Shown here piece after piece: positions 1 to 9,800 of a DNA stretch of 64,000 bases; position 1 is the stretch's first letter, and the number at the start of each line of letters is the position of its first letter. Source of the DNA: Methylophilaceae bacterium (GTDB lineage: Bacteria; Pseudomonadota; Gammaproteobacteria; Burkholderiales; Methylophilaceae); assembly GCA_016778465.1 (NCBI GenBank), contig JADHPM010000005.1:1-64000 (forward strand), written 5' to 3'. The notes beneath the pieces were generated by a model. The model searched no databases. It had not been told where the DNA came from and saw nothing but the letters and a program-made list of their open reading frames with translations. Position numbers and translations under genes: made by a program.

Positions 1-375
1 TTTTATGATGGGACTATATTTCATCGAGTAATTCGCGATTTTATGATTCAAGGGGGCGGTTTTGATAAAAATCTTGTTCAAAAGAAAACACATTCACCTA
101 TAAAAAATGAATCAAAAAATGGATTGTATAATGAGACTTACACTATAGCTATGGCCAGAACAAATGATCCCAACTCAGCAACCTCTCAATTCTTTATCAA
201 CTTGAAGGATAATTATTTCTTAGATGATGGTGATGGTTATTGTGTTTTTGGAAAAGTTACCTCTGGCCATCAGGTGGTTCAAAAAATAGGCTCTCTACCA
301 ACACATGTTTCTGGGGGCATGGGAGACGTTCCCATTAAACGCGTCACGATTAAAACAATAAAAATCTTAAATTAA
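1..375 (+). CDS. Peptidyl-prolyl cis-trans isomerase, cyclophilin type (5' end cut by window)
   Basis: The reading frame is open from base 1, so the gene begins upstream; the ORF track start at base 43 is only an internal methionine. The visible part carries the cyclophilin core: FHRVIRDFMIQGGG, then [17 protein letters not shown] and the closing YCVFGKV strand. Cyclophilins catalyse proline isomerisation during protein folding. Whether this copy is cytoplasmic or exported cannot be told because the N-terminus is missing. It is followed after 9 bases by a second, similar cyclophilin, so the two look like tandem paralogues in one operon. The family assignment is certain; the exact orthologue (ppiA or ppiB type) is not. 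Confidence 0.93.
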   Translation, partial: FYDGTIFHRVIRDFMIQGGGFDKNLVQKKTHSPIKNESKNGLYNETYTIAMARTNDPNSATSQFFINLKDNYFLDDGDGYCVFGKVTSGHQVVQKIGSLPTHVSGGMGDVPIKRVTIKTIKILN

Positions 376-384
376 GGAATTAAA

Positions 385-873
385 ATGCCATTATTTAAAA
401 CAAACTTAGGTTCATTTAAAATTGCTTTGGATGAAGAGAGCGCGCCAATCACTGCAAAAAATTTTCTTGATTATGTTAATTCGGGTTTTTTTAATGGCAC
501 AATTTTTCATCGAGTCATTAATGGCTTTATGATTCAAGGAGGTGGCTTTACACCTGATATGAAACAAAAAGAGACTAATGCGCCCATTAAGAACGAATCT
601 AATAATGGCCTTAAAAACGAGTCCTACACTGTTGCAATGGCAAGAACATCGATTCCTGATTCTGCTACATCTCAATTTTTTATCAATGTTGCAAATAATG
701 ATTTTCTAAACCACCCCGGTCAAGATGGTTACGGGTATTGCGTATTTGGCAAGGTTACAGAAGGCATGGATACGATAGACAAAATCAAAAATGTTGCTAC
801 AGGAAACCATCCAAGTGGTCATCAGGATGTCCCTCTTGAGACTATCATAATTGAGGAAGTTCTTCCTGATTAA
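385..873 (+). CDS. ppiB: Peptidyl-prolyl cis-trans isomerase B (cyclophilin)
   Basis: This complete 162-residue cyclophilin has no signal peptide, so it should act in the cytoplasm as a proline isomerase and folding helper. The core motifs are [15 protein letters not shown] near residue 50, [18 protein letters not shown] near residue 95 and [13 protein letters not shown] near residue 120, matching the usual length of PpiB. An AAGGA ribosome site sits just before the ATG. It overlaps the start region of lpxH; ppiB next to lpxH is also the order in E. coli, which supports the symbol. It closely resembles the truncated cyclophilin upstream. Confidence 0.95.
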   Translation: MPLFKTNLGSFKIALDEESAPITAKNFLDYVNSGFFNGTIFHRVINGFMIQGGGFTPDMKQKETNAPIKNESNNGLKNESYTVAMARTSIPDSATSQFFINVANNDFLNHPGQDGYGYCVFGKVTEGMDTIDKIKNVATGNHPSGHQDVPLETIIIEEVLPD

Positions 874-1597
874 GATCAATGGTAAGTCAGCTATATTTGT
901 CTCAGATATTCATTTATCAGAGTCAGATCCAAAAACTATCAAAAGCTTCAATCATTTCCTGCTAAAAACTTGCACGCAACACCCATATCTTTTTATTTTA
1001 GGCGATTTATTCGAATACTGGGTGGGTGATGATGCGAATCATTTTTCCGAAACTCAAAAAATATTAAGTACTATTAGCAATAAAACAAAAGTTTTTTTTA
1101 TCGCAGGAAATCGTGATTTTTTGATTGGTAAAAAATTTCTCAAAAAAAATAATATTTCTAAGCTCGAGGATGTAACAGAAATTCAACTTGGAAATCAAAG
1201 GACTCTTTTAATGCATGGGGATAATTTATGTACGACTGATTATCGCTATCAAATATTTAAATTCTTTGTTAGAAAAAAATTATGTATGGATTTTTTTCTC
1301 AACAAACCTCTTGATTACAGAGTTAGGTTTTGTGAAAAACTCAGAAAAAATAGTATGCTATCTCAAAAAGATAATAAAAATAGCATTATTGATGTCAACG
1401 AAAGATCAGTTAAAAAAATGTTTAGAAAAAATAACTGGCCATCTTTTATCATTCATGGACACACTCATAGACTCAAAACACATAAATATCAATTTGGTAA
1501 ATCATATTGCGAAAGATGGGTATTGGGTGACTGGTATGGCTCTGGTAATTATTTACTTTGGGATAAAAAGAAATTAAATAATCTATATTTAAGTTAA
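851..1597 (+). CDS. lpxH: UDP-2,3-diacylglucosamine diphosphatase
   Basis: LpxH hydrolyses UDP-2,3-diacylglucosamine to lipid X in lipid A synthesis at the inner face of the cytoplasmic membrane. The metallophosphoesterase signature is complete: [34 protein letters not shown] and IHGHTHR in order over about 248 residues, close to the family's usual 240. The start is unclear. There is no in-frame ATG or GTG before SDIH; the track uses TTG at 851, inside ppiB. A GAGGAAG sequence at 853-859 sits downstream of that TTG and would fit a CTG at 866 or ATT at 869 better. The 3' end overlaps convergent nusB by 9 bases. Confidence 0.93.
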   Translation: MRKFFLIKINGKSAIFVSDIHLSESDPKTIKSFNHFLLKTCTQHPYLFILGDLFEYWVGDDANHFSETQKILSTISNKTKVFFIAGNRDFLIGKKFLKKNNISKLEDVTEIQLGNQRTLLMHGDNLCTTDYRYQIFKFFVRKKLCMDFFLNKPLDYRVRFCEKLRKNSMLSQKDNKNSIIDVNERSVKKMFRKNNWPSFIIHGHTHRLKTHKYQFGKSYCERWVLGDWYGSGNYLLWDKKKLNNLYLS

Positions 1598-2038
1598 TTG
1601 AGGAAACTCATGGATTCTATTTTGTTTTGCTGCCTTATTTAAAACTCCATTAATAAACTTAAAACCATCACTGCCACCAAAGGATTTTGCTACTTCAATC
1701 GCCTCATTTATTACAACCTTGTAGGGTACTTCGATATGAAACTTTAATTCATATAAAGCAGAAAAAATAATTGATAACTCTATTGGGCTTAATTCTTTAT
1801 AATCTCTATCTAAATAAGTACATATTTCTTCTCTTAATAAATCAAAATTATCTACGACACCAACGAATGTTTTATTATAAAAATCCTCATCAGCTCTAAT
1901 AAAATCTGGGTCTTCCTGAATATCTTTCTTGATTTGCAAAACATCAAATTGATTCACTAGGCCGCGATAAATACTTTTCATGATTAGTTCTCGAGATTTA
2001 CGTCGGTTATTTATCTTTTTTTTTGTATCACTACCCAT
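1589..2038 (-). CDS. nusB: Transcription antitermination factor NusB
   Basis: NusB is an all-helical RNA-binding protein that, with NusE (S10), binds boxA and supports antitermination of rRNA operons. The 149-residue product has the family pattern: an N-terminal RRKSRELIMKSIYRGL helix, a central ELSPIELSIIFSALYEL segment and the C-terminal PYKVVINEAIEVAKSFGGSDGFKFINGVLNK signature of NusB. It follows ribH with an 8-base overlap, the common ribH-nusB pair. The 3' end runs 9 bases into convergent lpxH, leaving no room for a separate terminator. Confidence 0.96.
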   Translation of the reverse strand: MGSDTKKKINNRRKSRELIMKSIYRGLVNQFDVLQIKKDIQEDPDFIRADEDFYNKTFVGVVDNFDLLREEICTYLDRDYKELSPIELSIIFSALYELKFHIEVPYKVVINEAIEVAKSFGGSDGFKFINGVLNKAAKQNRIHEFPQLT

Positions 2039-2459
2039 TTTTTATCATTCCAGATAGTGTTGCCATCTCAATCGCGACCATTGCTACCTCTTCTCCTTTA
2101 ACTTTTGTTCTAGCATAAGCCTGCTCTTCATCATTAGTAGTTATAATGCCATTAATGACCGGTATATGATGGTTAAGTTGAACCTGCATTAATCCAGCAG
2201 CCGACTGATCTGAAACTACTTCAAAATGATATGTTTCTCCACGAATGACAGCGCCAATTGCAATGAGTACCTCATAGCGTTTAGTTATAGCAAGGAGATC
2301 GAGCGCGAGGGGAATTTCTAGTGCGCCAGGCACAGTTTGGTGGAAAATTTGGTTTGGCTTAAATCCCTGCTCTTTCAGCTTATCTAAACACGCCTGCAAA
2401 AGCTCGTCAACTACCGGTTGGTTAAATCTTGATGAAATGATTCCTACGTTGATACCCAT
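2031..2459 (-). CDS. ribH: 6,7-dimethyl-8-ribityllumazine synthase
   Basis: RibH condenses 5-amino-6-ribitylaminouracil with 3,4-dihydroxy-2-butanone 4-phosphate, the penultimate step of riboflavin synthesis. Visible motifs are SSRFNQPVV, the VPGALEIPLAL substrate loop, AIGAVIRGETYHFEVV and the catalytic-region histidine within it. At 142 residues it is about a dozen shorter at the N-terminus than typical RibH; an in-frame stop lies 18 bases upstream and no other start is available, so the short form looks real. No clear ribosome site precedes the ATG, which lies 20 bases after the MFS gene. No FMN riboswitch is apparent. Confidence 0.95.
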   Translation of the reverse strand: MGINVGIISSRFNQPVVDELLQACLDKLKEQGFKPNQIFHQTVPGALEIPLALDLLAITKRYEVLIAIGAVIRGETYHFEVVSDQSAAGLMQVQLNHHIPVINGIITTNDEEQAYARTKVKGEEVAMVAIEMATLSGMIKNG

Positions 2460-2479
2460 TAAAAGTAATACCCATTAAC

Positions 2480-4048
2480 TTATTGGAAAATGATTATACC
2501 TTTTTGTAGAGCATTTGAAATACCGTAAGCCAAAGGCACGCCAACCACTACCCAAGCGAAGGGTAAGATAATTTTTTGTAAAGCTGAATTGGAGTTCCCT
2601 CCCTTACCAATTAACTTATTAGCAGCATCTTTTTTAGCGGCAACCTCTTTTTCTTTAGCCAATTCAGACTCAGTCATAAAATGTTTATTATCTAAAGGTT
2701 TTACAAAGTAATTCAACACAAAACCTAATACAAGTAATAAAGCAAGCATGGTGAAACTTGAGTTATATGCCTCTGCCTGAGGAACACCAGCTTGCAGTTG
2801 ATACTCCCTGACATAAGACATGATTGCAGGGCCCAATATCCCGGCAGTTGCCCATGCAGTTAGCAATCTTCCATGAATGGCACCAACATGCTGCGTGCCA
2901 AAAATATCTGCAAGATACGCAGGTATCGTTGCAAAACCTCCCCCATACATAGTTAAAATCACGAGATTAATTAAAACAAATATCGCTATGTATTGATTAA
3001 GTCCTGCCCATGGGGCCGAAAAATATAAAAGCGTTCCAAAACTAAAAAATATCGCATAAGTTAATTTACGCCCCAAGTAATCTGAAGAAGAGGCCCAGAT
3101 AATGCGTCCTATAATATTAGCAAGGGATAATAGAGCCACAAATCCTCCCGCAATTGCTCCTATCTCACCAGCAGAAAAATTTTGTGCTGCAATCTCTTGA
3201 AACATAGGTTTTGCAACAGCTAGAACACCTATTCCCGCAGAGACGTTAAGGCATAAAACACCCCATAAGAGCCAAAATTGGTATGTTTTATGGGCATGAC
3301 TCACATGAACATGTCCTTTTGCAATCATTGCAGTATCTTTCTTAACAATACTCTTTCCCTCAACCTTAAAATCGGCAGGGGGAACTCTATAGCCAAATGC
3401 ACCAATTGTCATGGCAATGAAATAGAAGCAACCCATATATAAAAGAGCATTTCCAACACCAAAAGCATCAATCAGATAGGCCGCTGCGGGTGTTCCAATC
3501 ATCGCGCCACCGCCAAAACCCATGATAGCCATCCCAGTAGCTAAACCACGTCGATCAGGAAACCATTTGATTAAGGTTGAAACTGGAGAAATATAACCTA
3601 AACCAAGACCAATTCCACCAATGACACCAGCGCCAAGCCAAATTAACCATAGCTGGTGGGATGCTACACCAAATGATGAAATAATCAGCCCGCCCCCCCA
3701 TAGGACTGCTGCTGCAAATCCAGCTTTTCTTGGTCCGGCGCGCTCCAGCCAATGCCCAAAAATAGCTGCGGCAAGGCCTAAACATACAATAGCTATTGAA
3801 AAAGTCCAGACCACATCACTTAGCAACCAATCACAAGAGGTGATAAACAATCGATCTAAAAGAGAAGTTTGCAATGCATCGCATTGAGAGCCAATAAGGT
3901 TCAGCAGGCCATTACCTTTTGCCGGCCAAAACACACTAAACCCATATATCATACCAATTGATAGATGAATAAGCAGCGCTGCGGGTGGCACTAACCACCT
4001 ATTATATGACGCATCAGCAACAATATTTTCTCGATCAAGTATACTCAT
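2480..4048 (-). CDS. OFA-family MFS transporter (oxalate/formate antiporter type)
   Basis: This membrane protein of about 522 residues has the major facilitator architecture, with the OFA-type N-terminus (IHLSIGMIYGFSVFWP) and glycine-rich helices such as GAGVIGGIGLGLGYISPVSTLIKWFPDRRGLATG. The family moves small carboxylates such as oxalate and formate, but several members have other substrates, so specificity is open. A loop of about 35 residues with two cysteines follows the first helix, and an extra hydrophobic segment lies at the extreme C-terminus, suggesting more than twelve spans. The track starts at 4057, but the fourth codon (ATG at 4048) has a purine-rich AAGAG at workable spacing and is preferred. 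The gene is divergent from phoB. Confidence 0.85.
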   Translation of the reverse strand: MSILDRENIVADASYNRWLVPPAALLIHLSIGMIYGFSVFWPAKGNGLLNLIGSQCDALQTSLLDRLFITSCDWLLSDVVWTFSIAIVCLGLAAAIFGHWLERAGPRKAGFAAAVLWGGGLIISSFGVASHQLWLIWLGAGVIGGIGLGLGYISPVSTLIKWFPDRRGLATGMAIMGFGGGAMIGTPAAAYLIDAFGVGNALLYMGCFYFIAMTIGAFGYRVPPADFKVEGKSIVKKDTAMIAKGHVHVSHAHKTYQFWLLWGVLCLNVSAGIGVLAVAKPMFQEIAAQNFSAGEIGAIAGGFVALLSLANIIGRIIWASSSDYLGRKLTYAIFFSFGTLLYFSAPWAGLNQYIAIFVLINLVILTMYGGGFATIPAYLADIFGTQHVGAIHGRLLTAWATAGILGPAIMSYVREYQLQAGVPQAEAYNSSFTMLALLLVLGFVLNYFVKPLDNKHFMTESELAKEKEVAAKKDAANKLIGKGGNSNSALQKIILPFAWVVVGVPLAYGISNALQKGIIIFQ

Positions 4049-4135
4049 AATCAACATCTCTTAAAAAATTAATATTTTTAACATTAATTGATTCTGTCAA
4101 TATTAGCAACTTCAAAAAATATATCTAAAAAATAA

Positions 4136-4164
4136 TGTCATATTTTTGTCATATAAATGTCATA
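4136..4164 (+). promoter_or_regulatory. Triple Pho-box-like direct repeat upstream of phoB
   Basis: The heptamer TGTCATA occurs perfectly three times at 4136, 4147 and 4158, with starts 11 bases apart and AT-rich 4-base spacers. The E. coli PhoB box is built from TGTCA-type half-sites at the same 11-base period. The site lies 28 bases before the phoB start, suggesting autoregulation, and could also reach the divergent transporter. A lone TGTCA at 4095 is not in phase. The match is visible; binding is inferred. Confidence 0.82.
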
Positions 4165-4191
4165 ATATTTATGATTTTATAAGGAGCAATC

Positions 4192-4878
4192 ATGCCAGCC
4201 AACATATTAATTGTTGAGGACGAAGAGTCAATCCTTGAATTAATTGCCATTAATTTAAAACAATCTGGATTTAATCCAATGCGAGCAATCAATGCAGAAT
4301 TTGCAGAAAAGATTGTGGGCGAAGCAATTCCAGATTTAATTGTACTTGATTGGATGTTGCCGGGCATGGATGGTATAGAGTTCGCAAAGCGATTAAAAAT
4401 GAACTCCTCAACAAAAAAGATTCCCATTATTATGCTCACCGCAAAAAGTGAAGAGGATAATAAACTCCAAGGTTTAAATGTTGGCGCAGATGATTACATG
4501 ACAAAACCATTTAGCCCTAAGGAACTCATTGCCCGTATAAAAGCTGTTTTACGTCGAAAAGCTCCGGAGCAAGTCAAAGAACCAATCATGCATAAAAATC
4601 TATTCTTGGACCCTAACAAACTGATTTTAAAAAGCCATGAAAAAAAGATAAATATCGGTCCAACAGAGTTTAAGCTACTATATTTCTTTATGAGGAATCC
4701 TGACATTATCTTCAGTCGCAACCAAATATTGGATAAGGTTTGGGGTAACCAATCTGTTATAGATGATCGCACTGTCGATGTGCACATCAAAAGATTACGT
4801 GATTGTCTTAAAAATTCTGGGGATGATCAAAAAATTCAGACAGTGCGTGGACTTGGATATCGTTTCAACGAGGATTAA
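4192..4878 (+). CDS. phoB: Phosphate regulon response regulator PhoB
   Basis: This OmpR-family response regulator of 228 residues acts on phosphate-starvation genes once phosphorylated by PhoR. The receiver domain shows the acidic pair near residues 10-11, the phospho-acceptor Asp53 in VLDWMLPG and Lys105 in TKPFSP. The C-terminal winged helix ends with DDRTVDVHIKRLRDCL and VRGLGYRF. AAGGAG lies just upstream of the ATG. A histidine kinase follows after 32 bases, and a triple Pho-box-like repeat precedes the gene, which together separate it from other OmpR-type regulators. Confidence 0.94.
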   Translation: MPANILIVEDEESILELIAINLKQSGFNPMRAINAEFAEKIVGEAIPDLIVLDWMLPGMDGIEFAKRLKMNSSTKKIPIIMLTAKSEEDNKLQGLNVGADDYMTKPFSPKELIARIKAVLRRKAPEQVKEPIMHKNLFLDPNKLILKSHEKKINIGPTEFKLLYFFMRNPDIIFSRNQILDKVWGNQSVIDDRTVDVHIKRLRDCLKNSGDDQKIQTVRGLGYRFNED

Positions 4879-4910
4879 TTTTATTTCATGAATATATTAG
4901 GACTAAGCTA

Positions 4911-6188
4911 TTGAAAAAGATCATTACGTTAATCTTTTTCTTAAGCTTTTCATTTTTTATTTTTTATAAAATTTTTAGCTTTGATGTTGCAGTATATCTT
5001 ATCTGTTTTGCATCAGCCGTAGGGTTTGTTTTTCAGAGTTATTGGGCCCACAAATTAAATATTTGGCTCAACACAAATAACATTAATGATATTCCTGAGG
5101 GCTATGGAGTTTGGTCCGAAATTTTTTCAAAACTTTATAAATCATCTCGTCTTGAGGATAAATCAAAGAAAGAATTAAATCTCACATTAGAGCAATTTAT
5201 TGCCGCTGCCGAGGCTATGCTTGATGGCGTCATCGCAATTAACCAAAATAATGAAATTTTATGGTGCAACAAACCTGCGCAATCAATGCTTAAAATTAGT
5301 TTAAAAAAAAATTACAAACAACCCATAAATTATGTCTTTAGAAATACAGCTTTTAGTGACCACTTAGAAACAGGAGAATATGATGAGACGGTAAAAATTT
5401 TAGATCAAGGTACACGAAAGACCATTGAGATTAAAGTCACACCCTTTCGGAATAATATGCGGCTCATCACTGCCCGAGATATCAGTCAGCTCATTTCTAA
5501 TGAAAAAATTCGTAAAGAATTTGTTTCAAACTTTTCCCATGAGTTAAAAACCCCTTTGACAGTCATAGTGGGTTTTCTAGAGACCCTTGAAAGTAATAAA
5601 TCTAAAATTGATAAAGAAACACTTCAAATATTTAGCATAATGTCGAATCAAGCATTAAGAATGAAAAAATTACTTGACGACCTCTTGTTACTATCAAATG
5701 TTGAAAGTAATCAGTTGCAAAACCGGGATGAGAAGATTGATGTATATAGTTTATTTAAAAAAATCAAAAATGAAATAGCGTTAATTGACAAGAAAGAACA
5801 TCAAATAAATTTTAGTATTAACAAGAAAATAAATCTTAAAGGATCAGCCATAGAGGTTGAGAGTGCTTTTACGAACTTGATAACCAATGCGATAAGGTAT
5901 AGTGAAGCGAACAAAGAAATAAGAGTAACTTGGAATATTGAGGCTATGCAACCGACTTTCACTGTCAAAGATAGTGGTATTGGAATCTCCAAAACACATT
6001 TATCAAGAATCACAGAGCGCTTTTATAGGATTGATTCTGACAGAAGTCGAGATACGGGTGGCACAGGTCTTGGCTTATCAATAGTTAAAAACGTCATCAC
6101 GCAGCATAATGGGAGATTGGAAATCAAAAGCAACCTCAATCAAGGAAGTACTTTTAAATTGATTTTTCCAAAAGAAAGAATTTTGTGA
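4911..6188 (+). CDS. phoR: Phosphate regulon sensor histidine kinase PhoR
   Basis: The membrane-bound sensor kinase has 425 residues. Two hydrophobic helices within the first 45 residues are followed by a short linker, a PAS-like region around residues 95-195, the HisKA phospho-acceptor His210 in FSHELKTPLTV, and the ATPase N, G1 and G2 boxes (NLITNAIRYS, DSGIGI, GGTGLGLSIVK). The order matches PhoR, which has no large periplasmic domain. The start is TTG at 4911, preceded by AGGA at good spacing; the nearby ATG at 4888 is out of frame and closes at once. The end overlaps the next gene by 4 bases (GTGA), so translation is probably coupled. Confidence 0.93.
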   Translation: MKKIITLIFFLSFSFFIFYKIFSFDVAVYLICFASAVGFVFQSYWAHKLNIWLNTNNINDIPEGYGVWSEIFSKLYKSSRLEDKSKKELNLTLEQFIAAAEAMLDGVIAINQNNEILWCNKPAQSMLKISLKKNYKQPINYVFRNTAFSDHLETGEYDETVKILDQGTRKTIEIKVTPFRNNMRLITARDISQLISNEKIRKEFVSNFSHELKTPLTVIVGFLETLESNKSKIDKETLQIFSIMSNQALRMKKLLDDLLLLSNVESNQLQNRDEKIDVYSLFKKIKNEIALIDKKEHQINFSINKKINLKGSAIEVESAFTNLITNAIRYSEANKEIRVTWNIEAMQPTFTVKDSGIGISKTHLSRITERFYRIDSDRSRDTGGTGLGLSIVKNVITQHNGRLEIKSNLNQGSTFKLIFPKERIL

Positions 6189-6898
6189 TTCGCATAATTT
6201 TTATTCTTTTATCAATGACTCTTATCTCAGGTTGTGGCGGCAGTAAACTGGATAGAAAAGACTCAACCCAATACGATAAAGGCTCCTTCAATCAATTGGG
6301 TAAACTCGATTTTGACCGTATGGCAGATTATGAGATAAGAGAAAACTTTGAAAGTCTCAAGACATTAATGATAAAACTCTATAAAAAAAACCCCAGGGAG
6401 CTAAAGAAAACAACCTCTGATAACCCAGAACAAGCAGCAAATTATTTTTTTAGCAACCCAAAGCATAAATGGAATATTGAGGGTATTAATTACAAGCGAG
6501 ATTTTGATGCAATCTATCAAGCCTTCGATGAAAACTTTGAGGGAGATCGAGTCTTATCGCTAATTGCAGGACTCTATACTATGATTCTTGAGGCACATGG
6601 GGGGAAAACAGAATTCTATATTGTCGACTCGATTGAACCCCAGAACCTTTATAATCTAGCACGTAATTTTGAAATTGTTGTTTATATGCTTTCAACAAAA
6701 AAAGATAGTTCAGGTAAGCTTTTTTTGGTGACTAATGAAATCAAGGAAGATGTATCAAATTTATCTTTTGAGCGAGAGTTTGGAAAAATGATCGGCCGAA
6801 CGGACTATTTTGCGTACACCCTTTCAGAAAAAACCGAGAGGGTCATAACAAGATTTTTCCAAGGTGCAGTCGGCACAGTTTTAATACCTTTCATATAA
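6185..6898 (+). CDS. Predicted outer-membrane or periplasmic lipoprotein, unknown function
   Basis: The product starts MIRIIFILLSMTLISGCGG, a short lipoprotein signal with a LISGC lipobox, so Cys17 should be lipidated. The remaining roughly 220 residues are soluble and mostly helical in character, with a hydrophobic alanine/glycine-rich stretch (LSLIAGLYTMILEAHGG) in the middle and a hydrophobic C-terminus. I do not recognise a domain. The GTG start overlaps the phoR stop by 4 bases, so it is likely translated with phoBR and may belong to the phosphate response. It ends immediately before the stop of the convergent FAD dehydrogenase. Confidence 0.8.
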   Translation: MIRIIFILLSMTLISGCGGSKLDRKDSTQYDKGSFNQLGKLDFDRMADYEIRENFESLKTLMIKLYKKNPRELKKTTSDNPEQAANYFFSNPKHKWNIEGINYKRDFDAIYQAFDENFEGDRVLSLIAGLYTMILEAHGGKTEFYIVDSIEPQNLYNLARNFEIVVYMLSTKKDSSGKLFLVTNEIKEDVSNLSFEREFGKMIGRTDYFAYTLSEKTERVITRFFQGAVGTVLIPFI

Positions 6899-9800
6899 CT
6901 ATAAGAGAATTTTCTCAATTCCTCCATTTTTTGCTTTATCGACATATTGTTCAAGCCATTGCTCACCTAATACATGTTTTGCAATCTCTACAACAATATA
7001 GTCAGCTTCAGTATTTGTGTCATCACCATACCTTGAAAGCCCTTGGAGGCATGATGGGCAAGATGTCAGTATTTTTGTTGGTAATGCATTAGTAGCCGAA
7101 TCTAAAGTCTTAAGATTTTTTTCAATCTCCTCCTGTTTTCGCATTTTCACTTGAGACGCAATATCTGGCCTGCCCGCAGCAAAAGTACCAGACTCCCCAC
7201 AACAGCGATCCGATATCAATGTTTCTTGTCCAAGTAAGCTATTTGTCACTTTACCAGGATCATAAGTCTTCATTGGTGAATGGCATGGATCATGATACAT
7301 ATAAGTCTGGCCCTCAAGACCCTGTATCTTTATATTTTTTTCCATTAAATATTCATGAATATCTAGTAATCGGCATCCTGGAAAAATCTTATCAAACTCA
7401 TACTTCATCAATTGATCCATGCATGTACCACAAGACACAACCACAGTTTTAATATCCAAATAATTTAATGTATTAGCAACTCGATGAAACTGTACCCGAT
7501 TATCAGCGCTGATTTGCTGACCCTTTTCCTCATCTCCAGAAGATGTCTGAGGATAACCACAACATAAATAGCCTGGAGGTAATACAGTTATTGCTCCAAC
7601 CTCATAAAGCATTGCTTGTGTCGCCAACCCCACTTGAGAAAATAATCTTTCAGAGCCACAACCTGGGAAATAGAAAACAGCCTCAGAGTCATCATTCATC
7701 TTCATTGGATCGCGAATAACAGGCACAATGCGATCATCCTCAATACCCAAAAGCCCTCTAGAGGTCTTAGTCGGCATACTTTTTGGCATGGGTCGATTCA
7801 TAAAATGAATTACTTGTGTTACTACCGAGCCCTTTCCAACTGTAGATGGGGGATTTTTTTTAAAGAGACTTCCAAGTTTAATTTTTTTAAAAAAATTGTG
7901 CCCTGCTCTTTGAATTTTATAACCATAATCGATCATAATCTTTTTCATTATTTTGATCGTTAATGGATCTTTGAGATTTAGATAATTAATCGCCAATGAG
8001 GTACCAAAGCTAAAATGTTTTTTACCCTGCTCCCTAAGAAAATTTCTCATGGCAATTGAAACATCTCCATAGTCAATATTTACCGGACAAGGATTCAGGC
8101 ATTTATGACAGACTGTGCAATGATCCGCCACATCGTTAAATTCATCAAAATGCTTAATTGATATACCTCGTCTTGTTTGCTCTTCATATAAGAAGGCTTC
8201 TATCAGCAATGAAGTAGCTAAAATTTTATTTCTTGGGCTATAAAGAAGATTTGCTCGAGGAACATGGGTTGTGCAATCTGGTTTACATTTGCCACAACGC
8301 ATACAGTCACTAATTGAATCTGCTATGCCTTTCATCGAAGACTCTTCCATTATGATGGACTCTTGATCCAATAATCCAAAACTTGGTGTGTAAGCATTAT
8401 CCAATCCAGACCCTGGGAGGAGCTTGCCTTTATTAAACCTTCCCTCAGGATCTATCTTAGCTTTGTATTCGGCAAAAGTATTGATTGTAAACTCATCTAA
8501 AAACTCCATTTTCGTAATACCAATACCATGCTCGCCAGATATAACTCCATTAAGCTGCTTTGCAAGAGCCATAACCCTAACCACTGCCTTTTGCGCATCT
8601 TGTAACATTTCATAATCATCTGAGTTGACAGGAATGTTTGTATGTACATTGCCATCTCCTGCATGCATGTGAAGTGCAATAAAGACCCGAGATTTTAAAA
8701 CCTGCTTATGCAGACCATATATTTTCTGCAAAATAGTTGTGAATTCGCGACCGGAAAAAATTTCTTCCAGTGGTTCTTTTAATTCTTTTTTCCAAGAGAT
8801 TCGAAGCTCGTAGGCTTGAATTAACTCAAATAAATTTCTGTAATTTAAGTGATGCTCACTAAATTCGTTGAGACTCTCTAATGATTCATCCAGATTTTTA
8901 AAATAATATACCCATTTTTGCTGGGTATTTTTAAGCAGCGAAACTGCTTGCTGTTTTTTGGATTTTACTAACTCCTGATCAACACTGTCATCATTTAAAA
9001 ACTCTAAATTGGTATTCATAAAGTTAATAAGTTCATCCGTGAGTTTTAACTTATTTTGAATCGATAACTCAATATTTAACCTATCAATACCATTTGAGTA
9101 TTCACCCAGTTTATCTAGAGGAATAACTACGTCTTCGTTGATCTTGAATGCGTTGGTATGTTTAGCAATTGCTGCTGTTCTAGCTCTGTCCAACCAAAAA
9201 CGCTTCCTTGACTCTGGAGATACTGCAATAAATCCCTCCCCATCTCTTACATTTGCAAGCTGAACCATTTTTGACGCTGCTTCGCCAACTTTGGATTCGC
9301 TATCGCTTGCAATATCTGCAATAAGAATCATTTTAGGTCTCGCAACCCGGGCAGCTTTGGTACTGTACCCAACCGCTTTAATGTATCGCTCGTCTAAGTG
9401 TTCCAAACCCGCTAGTAAAACATCCCCAGACTGATCTAAGTAATTTTTTATCTCTACAATTGAGGGTACCGCGTGCGATATATTGCCAAAAAATTCTAAA
9501 CAAACCGTGCGAATGTGTTGAGGCATTTTATGGAGAATAAAGGTTGCTGAAGTAATTAGCCCATCACAACCCTCTTTTTGAATACCAGGTAAACCACTTA
9601 AAAATTTATCTGTAACGTCTTTACCGAGTCCAATTTTTCTAAAATTACGGCCTGGTATCTCCAGAATCTCTGGATCTTCTATTGGACTAACTCCATCCTG
9701 TTTGTACTTTGTTATTCTAAAACGCGCCAAATCAACATCGTGAATCTTACCGAGGTTATGGTCTAGACGCTCGATTTCGAGCCAATTCCCATTTGGGTCA

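Noticed and set aside
2400-2500. FMN riboswitch ahead of ribH
   Set aside because: Only about 20 bases separate ribH from the upstream transporter gene, too little for the riboswitch, and none of its conserved stems is seen.
4149-4439. 96-residue ORF antisense to phoB and its promoter
   Set aside because: It is opposite a certain response regulator and the Pho-box repeats, with no ribosome site or domain.
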